The position numbers and the translations under genes were made by a program. Shown in pieces: positions 21,741 to 32,431 of a stretch of 64,000 bases of DNA. A model generated the notes under the pieces. That model did not search any database. It was not told the DNA's origin and worked only from the letters and a program-made list of their open reading frames with translations. The first letter of the stretch is position 1. Each line of letters opens with the position of its first letter. The DNA is from Cinnamomum chago (lineage: Eukaryota; Streptophyta; Magnoliopsida; Laurales; Lauraceae): assembly GCA_038049695.1 (NCBI GenBank), contig CP142459.1:70114001-70178000 (forward strand). The letters are read 5' to 3'.

Positions 21741-24700
21741 TTGTCGCTCTTAAATGCCCCTAAGTCATCCTCCTCGGAAAAGTTGGCTGGTAAGCTCTAT
21801 ACTACTCGCTGGCTTTTGGACACGGGTGCATCGAATCACATGACAGGAAACGTTAAATTGCTGAGAAATCTAATTGATGTGGCACCATGCCCAGTTGGTT
21901 TACCAGATGGCAAAGAAACCATGGTAGTCAAAGAGGGTGACGTAATGATTGAGAAAGGATTTGTGTTGAAACACGTTTTATTGGCCCCAAAATTGAATTG
22001 TAACCTTATTTCTGTATCACAATTAGCCGATGAAATGAATTGCATAGTCACATTTTCTAATAAGCTATGTGTGATACATGACCGCAATTCGAGGATGCTG
22101 ATTGGAGTGGGTGAGTGGCAGGATGGGGTCTACCTCTTTCGTGTTGTGGCTTCGGTACAAGCCTGTAGGATGAGTGGGGTGGATTCGTATACTTTGTGGC
22201 ATAGGCGACTGGGACACCCTTCTGATCAAGCTATTAGTTTACTTTCTGAAGTCAGTAGTTGTCGAAAGAAAAATAAGATGTGCGATGTTTGTTTCAGGGC
22301 CAAACAAACACGAGACACTTTTTCTCATAGTAATAATAAAGCAGTTGAACCTTTTGCATTAATACATTGTGATGTCTGGGGTGCTTATCATGTTCTTGCA
22401 TCCTGTGGTGCCATTTATTTTTTGACTATTGTCGATGACTACTCACGTGTAGTTTGGATCTATTTGATGCTTGAAAAAGGAGAGGTGGCGACAATTCTTA
22501 GAAATTTTTGTGCTATGGCTTTGACACAGTTTAATAAAAGGGTGAAGACTGTGCGTAGTGATAATGGAACTGAATTTATGTGCCTAAAAAAACTATTTTG
22601 TAGAACAAGGAATTATTCACCAGACCTCGTGTGTAGGGACACCACAACAAAATGGGTGAGTGGAACGCAAGCATAGGCATATATTGAATGTTGCACGTGC
22701 TTTGCGTTTTCAGGCCAACCTTCTTATAGAGTTTTGGGGTGAATGTGTACCGGCTGCAGGGTATCTGATAAATCGAGATCCCACCACTTTGCATGGTGGA
22801 AAGACACCTTATGAAGTATTGTTTGGAGAAGCATCAAGTTACAGACACATATGCACCTTTGGTTGTTTGTGTTATGCGCATTAAAAATCACGAGATAGGG
22901 ACAAACTTGAAGCCCGTCGTAGACGGTGTATGTTTGTTGGCTACCCTTATGGAAAGAAGGGATGGCGACTTTATGATTTGGAGACTGAGGAATATTTCGT
23001 CTCACGTGATGTTGTGTTTTCTAAACACGAATTTCCTTACGCTGCTAGTCCGCCATTTGCTGGTGGGATATCTTCTCCTGGCCCTGTGTATGGTGAAGAT
23101 GATATGATTGGTTGTCCAGTGGGGGTTGATGCTGGTGAGGAGGAGTCACCTGAGAGTGATGGAACATAGGGGACTGAGGTGATGCAACTAGAGATATTAG
23201 TTGCACCACCAGATGAACAAGTGGGTCGCGGACACAGGGAAAAACGGTTTCCTGACAAATTAAAGGACTACATATGCCACACAGCGCAATGCTTAGACCC
23301 CTCCGCTGCTTCATCTGCTTCATCACTATCCCCAGGTACACCATATCCTATAGCTCATTATGTGACTTGTGCTAATTTTACTATGAGACACAAGAAATTG
23401 TTGGCAGCGATAATTGCAGGAAAGGAGCCTACAAAGTTTTCTGAGGTGGTGCGTGACCCAAAATGGTGTGATGCCATGAAACAAGAAATTGATGCATTGG
23501 AGAGAAATGGAACTTGGACCTTGGAGGACCTGCCACTAGGAAAGAAATTAATTGGCTGTAAGTGGGTGTACAAGATAAAATACAACTCCGATGGAACAAT
23601 CGAACGACACAAAGCTAGACTAGTGATCTTGGGCAACACACAAGTTGAAGTATTGATTACAATGAAATGTTTGCTCATGTCGCGAAGATGGTAACTGTTC
23701 AAACTTTTCTCGCAGTTGCTGTCGCACGGTGTTGGGAATTGCACCAAATGGATGTTCACAATGCTTTTCTGCATGGAGATTTAGCAGAAGAGGTATATAT
23801 GCGTCTTCCACCAGGTTTTTCTTCTAAGGACCCTGGGAAAGTGTGTAAGTTACGAAAATCATTGTATGGAGTAAGGCAGGCTACTCGGAATTGGTTTGCT
23901 AAGCTTAATTCGGCTCTGAAAGCTTATGGGTTTATTCAGTCTCATCTAGATTATTCTTTGTTCACATATCACAAGCATGACATCTCACTGAATGTGCTTG
24001 TGTATGTTGACGATTTGCTTATTGCCGGCAATGATAGAGAAGTTATTAGCAGGTTTAAACTATATCTCAACACTTGCTTTCATATGAAGGATCTTGGTTC
24101 TCTTAAATATTTCTTGGGGATTGAAATAGCTCGTGGGCCTGAAGGCATTTTTCTCAGTCAACGAAAATATGCCCTTGATATCATCTCTGAAACTGGACTC
24201 TTGGGTGCGAAATTGGCGGGGTTTCCGATTGAACAAAATCATAAGTTAGCTATTGCAGGTGGCGATGCGTTCAACGATCCTGAGAAATATAGGCGTTTGG
24301 TGGGCAGGTTGATATATTTGATGATCATGTGACCGGAGCTCAGTTACTTTGTTCATATTCTTGCACAATTCATGCAGAATCCAAAACATGAGCATTGGGA
24401 TGCAGCTTTGCGAGTTGTGCGGTATTTGAAAGGTAGTCCGGGGCAAGGAATATTTCTGAAAGCTGATAATGATCTCCAATTGTATGCCTTTTGTGACTCG
24501 GATTGGGTGAGTTGTCCGTTAACTCGTCGTTCTTTAACTGGCTATTTTGTGCTTCTTGGTCGTTCACCAATATCCTGGAAAACCAAAAAACAACAGACGG
24601 TTTCTCAGTCGTCTACTGAAGCAGAATATCGATCGATGGCTACTACAAGTAGTGAATTGAAATGGTTAACTGGCATTCTAAGGGATCTTGGTGTGGAACA

Positions 24701-24959
24701 TCGGAGACCAGTGCGCTTGTATTGTGATAACCAAGCTGTTATCCATATTGCAGCCAATCCTGTTTTCCACGAGAGAATGAAACATATTGAAGTCGATTGC
24801 CATTTTATTCGTGATGAAATACAAGCTGGCCATATAGAGACCCAGTATGTTCGCACCTCACATCAGTTGGCTGACATTTTTACAAAGGCTCTCAGTAAAC
24901 AACGCTTTCATTTTCTTCTTTGCAAGTTGGGCATTCGAGACCTACATGCTCCAACTTGA
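21741..24959 (+). pseudogene. Copia pol remnant (PR-INT-RT-RH)
   Basis: Domains run in Copia order. Protease: WLLDTGASNHMTG. GAG-pre-integrase: LWHRRLGHPSDQA. Integrase core: HCDVWG, DDYSR, SDNGTEF. Reverse transcriptase: WVYKIKYNSDG, then MDVHNAFLHGDL, LLIAGND with the YVDD catalytic box, and FLGIEIARG. RNase H: SQSSTEAEYRSMA and YCDNQAVIHIA, ending near LADIFTKALS. Frame breaks fall in the integrase (about 22615), near 22880, about 23640-23670 and after 24330 (TGA). The open RNase H frame at 24372-24959 is the longest intact stretch. Confidence 0.92.
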
Positions 24960-24966
24960 GGGGGAG

Positions 24967-25185
24967 TATTTGAGAAATTAGTGGATAAATATGTACATAA
25001 GCATGATTTTAGGGGATTAGGTAGGATATGTGGAGAAATATTACATAAGCATGATTTTCGAAGATTAGGTAGGATATGTAAATATTCACTTGGTTAAAAT
25101 ACTGCTTGTAATCTGTATATAATTGGTTTAGCCGCTTGGCTTGAGTAACACAGAAAAGAGAATTTTTCTCGCACAAAACTTTTCT
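24967..25185 (+). repeat. 3' LTR of the 4.8-kb Copia element
   Basis: It is homologous to 20366-20585 over its full length. It follows the polypurine tract and is followed by the TGAGA target duplication. Confidence 0.95.
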
Positions 25186-25351
25186 TGAGATCTCCTGCCT
25201 GGCCCCATCCATCCAATACAAGAAGTAGAAGGCAGTAACAAGAACTGCAGAATGTAGAGATGTGTGGATGCATAAGATGTCTATGTTTGTTTCATATTAT
25301 GCTCTCTGTCTCTTAAGTGAATTGTGTTTCTCTATTATCATAGTTCATAGG

Positions 25352-26924
25352 TGTTAGGTTTTTGTTTGTTGCAAATTTGATGGATTCACATTCACCTTTA
25401 CTGTCAAATGATCACACACTCATGCTTTTAGTTTTGACTTTGGAATCTAAGATTCTATCTTGCATTTGCATATGTTTTTCAAATGATTTATTCATGCATG
25501 TTTTTAGAATCCAAATACTCTTTTGAAAACCCAATTCCTCATGCATTATTTTGGAAAATCAAATTAAGAATCTAGGTTTGTGATTTGCATACATTCCCCA
25601 TTTTTAGAATCATTTTATTATGCTTAAATCACACTGGCCTTGAGTTCCAAGTTTCATCTTTGGAATTTTGAAAACTCTACAGGAACTCATCCCAGGCCAG
25701 TTTGGTTCGTCGATCGACTCCTGTACCCGGTCGACCGACCCAAATGACTGTTGGGAAAATAGCCAGTGTACCTGGTCGACCAAGTCATGCCCAGGTCGAC
25801 CGGGTAACTAGCCGTTGGGCTAATATGACCGTTGGGCCAGGTCGACCCGGGGGTCATGGGGTCGATCGGGCCAACTAGCTGTTGGACTGTTTTTTGTATA
25901 TAAGTCTATTTCATTTCCTTCTTTCAATAGGCTTGATCATTGAATCTTTGAAACCCCATTGAAGCCTAAAGAAGTGGAATAAGCTAAGAGAGCTAGAAGG
26001 TTATTGGAAATCAAATGTTTGAGATTTAAAAGGTATATCTTTCTAGTTAATTTTGATTTTCATTCCATATAAAATCAATGCATGTTTAACTCTTTGTATT
26101 TTCATATATGCATGATTTCTAGCTTTAAAAGAAATGTTTTGCAAACACAATATCACCTTTGGAATATTAGATTGCTTTGCAAACATTCTTGTCTAAATCA
26201 CATGTGTTCTAGTCGTTAATCTTCTTACAACTTGTTTAGTACTTTCTTTCAAGTTGCTTGAACTTTTCATGTGATTAGCATATAACTTCAATCATCATTT
26301 TCTGAGCTTAGATTTTAAAATGCATCAAGCATTCATTTAAGAGCTTCACTTTAGAATTTGATTGAAGTAAACATGCATACACTTTGTGTACACACTTTAG
26401 CTAATTGTTGTGTATGTTTGTACATTGATTTTCACTTTCATATCAGCCTATTTAAGAGGCAATTCTATTGAGCTTAAATTGTATCTCTTAGAGTGTTTTT
26501 GTATAGACACCTTCTAGAGAAATCTTTCATTTGTAAAGGTTATTGCTTAGCCTAAGAAAAGCACATTGTAAAGGTTATTGTTTAGCATTGGAAAAGCACC
26601 TTGTAGAGGTTGTTGTTTAGCCTAGAAAAACAACATTGTAAAGGTTATTGCTTAGCCTATTAAAAAGCATAGTTAGTGGAAATCAGGTGGGGGTAATTGG
26701 ATCACAAGCCGGTAGTTGATGTAGGCATTGAGGCCGAACCACTATAAATCTTTGTGTAATGGTGTATGCTTGTGGTGATTTCTTTTGTTAGCTTCCGCAT
26801 CTTATTTGGTAAATCATCTCTTGTGACTAGTTTATTTTAAAGAAATTAAAATTGGTCTAAATTGGTCACATATTGTAGCTCACCCTATTCACCCCCCTTT
26901 AGGGTTAGGATCCCAGGACTTTCA
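25352..26924 (+). repeat. 1.57-kb solo LTR (Copia, Maximus/SIRE-like)
   Basis: It begins TGTTAGG and ends GACTTTCA, with a perfect 5-bp duplication, ATAGG, at 25347-25351 and 26925-26929. The 3' part contains the stretch GTAATTGGATCACAAGCCGG, GTAGGCATTG, CCGAACCACTATAAATC and finally CTATTCACCCCCC, which I recognise from Maximus/SIRE-type Copia LTRs. No primer-binding site or internal region follows, so this is a recombination-derived solo LTR. It carries a cluster of GTCGAC motifs at 25700-25860 and a run of GTTATTG(C/T)TTAGC repeats at 26537-26660. Confidence 0.88.
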
Positions 26925-26929
26925 ATAGG

Positions 26930-29873
26930 CTGTTTGATGATCTTTCTATAACCACCATGACCATATGATCCATGTTACATGGTCATCTTAGTTGGATCCA
27001 TAATTTGGAATGAATGACCCACCATATGAGCATGATTTACATGCTGGAGTCACCTGTATTTCATTGCATGTTAGACTTTCTGTATTTGATGCATTATTAG
27101 GCCTTGGTTTAGGCATTGACGTTGCATGTATTTCATTTTCTATTGGGTGTGGGAACTGTCCATTTTCATACATATTGAGTATGGTTTTTTCTTACATTAT
27201 TTACGTGTTTGGGTTTCCCATATTTTAACCATTGTTTAGGTACTTGAATTCACTCATTGTGCTCACTATGTTGAAATGATTTGGATGTTGCATTTCATGT
27301 CTTTTATTTATTATTTACATGTAGAACTTCACACATTCTACTCATTGTTACACACTTTCTTGGATACCATTTACTGTTGCCCTTTTGAATCCTATGCATT
27401 TTGAATCCTTTGCATTTTTCAGTGGATTTCACACACCTCATCCGTTGCTCTCTGTCTCATTTTGTGCAATAGTGGCTTGTGTTTCTTCCATGTATAGTAA
27501 TCTTATGCTTGAAAGTGTTCATAATAGTTTGATATTTATTTAACTATCAACAATAACTAACTTTTACTTACTAAGAAAGTGAACTAAAGACTAATGTGAA
27601 TGACCTATTCTCTTGTGATCAAATGTCCTCTGAGGTCATTTTGAATCTTATTGAAAGTAAAGCATTCTTTGGTGCATCCAAAGAATATAATCCATCTTGC
27701 CTACTCTCTCATCCCAACATCTCATTTGCGTGCTGGTCCTTGATCAAAAAATTAATTGACGAGAATCCAAAAATATAGAGAAAATATGTTGCAAGCTGAC
27801 CAACAAAACTTAAATTACTTTTCACATTAGTGGCTAGCAAAACCTTTTTCTAAACATATTAGGTTAGGTCATGTACTAATAACAGCTTCCTCAACATCAT
27901 GAGAGAGATGCGATTTATTTCCATCACCACCCATTGCTTATTAGTAATTAAGGGCTTTCCCCCTTTCTTTCTTTCGCCATTTTATTTAAACTAATATTAT
28001 TTGACTCCAATATAGTTGGGACAAGGCTTTGACGACGACGACAATAATGATAATGGCAATGATGATTTGAATATTCTTTAGGAGACATGCTATCCCTATA
28101 TACTATTGAAAACTCCTTAGTTTTACCATGGATTTTATTTTTATTCTTATATGGGTTTTCTCTAATTTGAATGCTTTAGAATGATTGTCACTAAAAATAT
28201 AGTTCTCTTAGTAGCGACTAAGAAAGCTTTTACCATTTTATTTACTCCTTTTTCCTCCGGCGGCTGATATATCATTGAAATTGTTCGTGTTCTTTTGAGG
28301 ATAACATCCAATTTCCCAATCTTATTCAGAACTTCTTATCTGTATATATTTTTATGCCTTATATTTTCTTATGGATTTCCTCTTATTTTACTACTTAGAT
28401 TGATTGTGTGTGATCTTTGCATTTTTGGCATTCTCTATGTTTCTTCATTAACTTTTCCTCAATATAGAAAGGAGTCTTGATTTTCTTAGGAAAATTGATT
28501 GATTGTATTTAGTCTTAGCCTCTATCATTTTTTCATGTTTTCTCTTGCTTCTCCTTCACAAAGAACATTGCCTAATTTTCAATGGGCCATTTAGGAAGTT
28601 GTATAGCATATATGTAGAACGTCGGATGTTGTATACATTCTTTTACACAAAAGCAGATATGTATGTATATACTGTATTAATGTATTTACGTTCTTCTTGT
28701 AATTTAAACAAGGGTGAAATCTTGAAAAATAAAAAAGCCAAAATTTGTATTATATAGATAATCAGTTAATTTTGGTTTCAATTTTGAACATATCAATAAA
28801 GATTTCAATATTTTAGATTTTAATAGGCTTTAAATATTTTTATAAATATTTAATATATACTTTTTATTGTCCGCGCTAAGCACGGGGATATTTTGCAAGT
28901 TATATAACATAATACCTTGATTATAATAAAAAAATAGCTAATTTAAATGAATAAGATTGCTATGGGCTGGGTAGAGAGTTTAAGATAAAATTGACCAACT
29001 TTGAGGATGGACTAAACCTCCTTGTGCAAGCACATATTTTGGGGATAATGTTCTAATATGTTTCTCTTTAATCCTTCTCTGGCCTAGATGGCCAAGGCTA
29101 ATTACATAGATAGAAACAAATTCAAACTGACTCTTATAATCAAAGACAAATTATCAGTAACAAACTTCTACTATATCCTACCACCTTGCAATGGATAAGA
29201 ATGAAACTACTCTTGCAATCTTATATAAAGCATATATCCTACTATTGGGTCGGCTTGCTCCACTGGCAGACTCATTGACTCAACGTGTGACTCAAACTCA
29301 GCTCCTGTCGGTCGTGCAACTGGGTTTCCACCCTCCTACCACCTCTTCCTTACCTCTTCTTCTAGTTTTGCCTTGATCAGAAATGCTAAAAACCAACATA
29401 TGATGAAGAACGAGGTGATGGAAGTATGCAGGTTTCCTCTACTTAGAGAGGAGGAAAACCTGCAAAGGGATAGATAGTAGACATGCATTAGGTTTACCTC
29501 CGCTTAGAGTGGAGGAAAACTTGCATAGCGGTAAACCTACACATTTTGGCAGCATACATTCTTCTTCTCTCATTTCATGTCACTTACTCCAAGGTAGGGC
29601 CCCATAAGCTCAATCTAAACATGACTAACACTATATTACAATTGGGTTGTGCTCTTAGGCTGCACCGAGCTTAACCTTTTAGAATGGCCAGCATATTTAG
29701 TACAAATAAAAGTATATATGATTTTCAATTTAGATGGGTCTCAACTTTTATTTTAGGGCCATGGCTAGGTGTGGTTGTAGGCTTAGGTCTGAAAACCAAA
29801 TGGGTCATAGTTCACATTCTTTGGCCCGACCAGACCCACACAATAAAAAGCCACCATGGCCTAATAGGAAGAG
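26930..29873. other. Intergenic AT-rich DNA
   Basis: No gene is recognised; the open frames are short and show no family motif. At 28010-28045, ATAGTTGGGACAAGGCTTTG followed by a GAC-rich simple repeat resembles the 3' tail of RTE-type LINEs. A GC hairpin, CCGCGC TAA GCACGG (28871-28885), resembles the Helitron-like hairpin at 19851 but lacks a nearby CTRR. Two hairpins at 29428-29545 are listed separately. Confidence 0.5.
29428..29545. repeat. Two related hairpins in tandem
   Basis: GCAGGTTTCCTC at 29428 pairs with GAGGAAAACCTGC ending at 29463. A second copy with the same layout (AGGTTTACCTCC, CTTAGAG loop, GGAGGAAAACTTGC) lies at 29490-29524 and is followed by GCGGTAAACCT, which pairs with its own start. 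This could be a small MITE or a decayed inverted duplication. Confidence 0.6.
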
Positions 29874-30017
29874 GAGTGGCAAGGGTATAATATAACTTCA
29901 TGAAATATAGTATACTTGCAGGAATGTGAAGCCCATCAACATCCTCTTAGGCCTTAGTATGGCGACCAAAATCTCCGATTTCAGCATTGGAAGACTCCTT
30001 TCTGGCATCATCATGGT
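29874..30017 (+). pseudogene. Receptor-like kinase catalytic-loop relic
   Basis: The frame NVKPINILLGLSMATKISDF followed by SIGRLL corresponds to the subdomain VIb-VII block of plant receptor-like kinases (usual form DxKPxNILLD...KISDFGLA). The catalytic Asp before Val-Lys-Pro is replaced by Asn and the DFG Gly by Ser. Upstream, GVAR and a frame-shifted LHE fit the preceding GLAYLHE block. No other kinase regions are seen, so this is a short dead fragment of about 48 codons. Confidence 0.6.
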
Positions 30018-31159
30018 GGATTTTATTTTACTTTTATTTTCTTACTGCCACAATGGTTATGATATGTAAATTCACAATGGTGTGGAAAATGTCATAGTTT
30101 TCTTTGGACAAAACTTTTCTACAATTTCATGCAATGCATTCATGAAAATAAAGAGGTGCAATGTTTCAGAGGAAAGAAATTAAATTAATATTCCTCAGTA
30201 CCATAAAAAAATGGTTTATTACATTCACACAAAAAAGGATTCAAGTGGAGTGCGAAGTCCCAATGTTAATTAACAAACAAGTCTCTGCTCTTTCAAAAAA
30301 AAAAAAAAAAATTTAATGTAGTTAGGGACTTTGATTCATCTTTTTTCTGGTTCGAAAGGTTTTGATTATGTATTTGAGGTTTTTGAATTATAGATTTCTG
30401 ATTTTAGATACTTTCTTGTTCAGAATTTGCACTGTGGAGATTTTCTTGTGAACTTCTTTATTTATTCCATTTGAATTTTAGATTGGGCACTCCAAATTTG
30501 GGCATTGGAATATGAGATCGGGGTTATCTTTAATAGGAGTTCGGGAAATTGAGAAAATTATATATAAGGTTGACAATTAGTGTTTTGAGGTTTTGGGTTT
30601 TAAAGTTGGACATAGTAGGAGATTTTCATTTATGTTGTTCTTTTTTTTTTTTTCCTATTTCGCGAATTTGAGATTGGATAATTAATAAATTGCATATAGT
30701 CAATAATAATTAACACTCATATTTTAGTTTAGTTTGTCATCTGAGTTGCAATTTTTTTTAATTAAGTGTAATTGGACGTGTTGCAAAATAAATTCTATGT
30801 ATTTATTCATAGGTGTAATTTATGAAAATTTGTTTATGAGGTTTCATTAAATATTACAAATGTGTACTGTGTTCATGAAGTTCAATCAGGTAGGTGTCTA
30901 TTAAGTTAATATGTTGGCGCTTATCATATATATGGAATGCTCCTCATATATTCTGTCAAGTATCTAATCTATTGGACTGGATAAAAGTTTTTTTTTTTTT
31001 TTTAAAATAACTCTTTAAGTTTCTACCCGGGCATCGTATGAGCTTCAATGCTAGTTTTATTAATTAGAGTAGTTTATACAATCAAAAGGGAACATTGATC
31101 CTGTACCCAATTGAAAAAACATCAATGAATCAAATTCCATCTCCCATGAAGATGATGGT
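30018..31159. other. AT-rich non-coding DNA
   Basis: Nothing recognisable beyond A-runs (30295-30310) and T-runs (30642-30652, 30988-31003). Confidence 0.6.
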
Positions 31160-32423
31160 TGTGTGGGATATTTTCATAATACCGAGATTGTCCTTGTTTC
31201 GGTAAAAGTAGCTCGGCATGTCTTGGTTTCGGTTTTATGCATCTCGGCAATAGTGCCAGAATGTTGTCCTAACTTCGGTAAAAGTACCAGCTATACATGT
31301 CTTGATCTCTGTCTTATGCATCTCGGTAGTAGTGCGAGAATGATTAACTGAGACGAGTACTGACAACTGTACCTCTATAGACACTCAGCTACGTTACTGA
31401 ATATGTTAAAAGATAAGGACATGCGTCGGATAGAGATAAGAAGTTATCCTTACCTGGTGGTTACCTTCATAATCCCTGAAAGAGCGGGATTCACAACTAG
31501 GGATGTCAATGGACCGGGGCGGGGGCGGGGGGCATGGTCTCCATCCCCATACCCGCTTAAAAAATCTTCGTCCATCCCCGATCCACCCCCGCTAACGGGT
31601 ATAATTTTCATCCCCATCCCCGTCCGCGGGTAAATTTATAATCCCCGTCCCCGTCCCCGCTCCCCCCATACCCACCTAAGCCTAAGCCTTTTTTTTTTCT
31701 AGCCTTCCCCCAGCTTCCTTGCAACAGGAGATCACACCTGAATCAAGGATATGAGAAATATTATGACACTTTCAGTACACGAACATCAATAGAGAACTAC
31801 TCCTATAAAATCATATACATAACAGCGAAATCAAACCAATCATTGCTGCCACGAACACCTGATACATACATTCCTATGAAAAACAACAGCACCTAAATCA
31901 CTAAATGTCATAACACCATAGGTACACTACATATATATTTATTTATTTATTTAGCGGGTAAAGGGGAAGGGGACGGGCGGGGCGGGTACGGGGCGGGGGT
32001 AAGGGTAAGTCCATCCCCACCTCCATCCCCGCACGGGTTTATACGGGTATCCCCGTATACGTCCACCGTCCAATACGTATAGTCCATCCCCGGTCCAAAC
32101 GGGGCGGGTTTGGACGAATACCCGTTTTTCCCCGGTCCACTGCCATCCCTATTCACAACATCCAAGAAATCAGGGTAATGTCCGATGGGACTTTACCACT
32201 AAGACAGCAGGGTAAGGTCCGATGGGACCCTACCTCCCAAAAACCAGGATAAGAAGTCAAAGGACTATAGGCCTATATATACGCTTACCCATATGCAAAC
32301 ATACTCCATCTCTCTTGCCCTTTGTTGAGTTACCGAACTAACTTAGGCATCAGAGTGCATTGCACCGAGAGCGGCTAGGGCCTCTGATATCTATTTTCTC
32401 CTTTCCTCTTTCAGGTTTCAGGC
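31160..32423 (+). repeat. Gypsy-type LTR remnant interrupted by a hAT element
   Basis: Both flanks of the hAT insertion look like one LTR. On the left are tandem ~90-bp units containing CTTCGGTAAAAGTA and TGCATCTCGG. On the right are GGTCCGATGGGACC, a TATA-like TATATATACG near 32272 and the end block TAACTTAGGCATCAGAG...CCTCTTTCAGG. The same order (GGTCCGATGGGACC, TAACTTAAGCGTCGGAG, CCCCTTTCAGG) occurs in the Gypsy LTR at 41098-42046. The right end is displaced by the second hAT insertion at 32432. Confidence 0.65.
31498..32151. mobile_element. Non-autonomous hAT element, 654 bp
   Basis: Terminal inverted repeats TAGGGATGTCAATGGACCGG and its near-complement at the right end (TAGGGATGGCAGTGGACCGG read inward) are flanked by a perfect 8-bp target duplication, TTCACAAC, at 31490-31497 and 32152-32159. 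Subterminal regions are packed with GGGGCGGG and ATCCCCGTCC motifs on both sides. It has no transposase frame. Confidence 0.9.
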
Positions 32424-32431
32424 ATTCAATC

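Larger units (their letters stand above)
20366..25185 (+). mobile_element. Complete but decayed Ty1/Copia LTR retrotransposon
   Basis: It has LTRs of 220 and 219 bp (20366-20585, 24967-25185), a tRNA-iMet primer-binding site TGGTATCAGAGCC at 20586-20598, and the polypurine tract TTGAGGGGGAG just before the 3' LTR. A perfect 5-bp target duplication, TGAGA, lies at 20361-20365 and 25186-25190. The LTRs differ at about ten positions by eye, and their outer TG/CA ends are mutated (TA at both 5' ends, CT at the 3' end). Gag, protease, integrase, reverse transcriptase and RNase H follow in Copia order, but stops and frameshifts break the frame repeatedly, so it cannot move by itself. Confidence 0.95.

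Noticed and set aside
26930-26990. Internal region of the Maximus-like element after the solo LTR
   Set aside because: The ATAGG target duplication follows the LTR end directly, so there is no primer-binding site or gag.
28871-28885. Second Helitron 3' end
   Set aside because: The GC hairpin is there, but no CTRR follows within about 15 bases on either strand.
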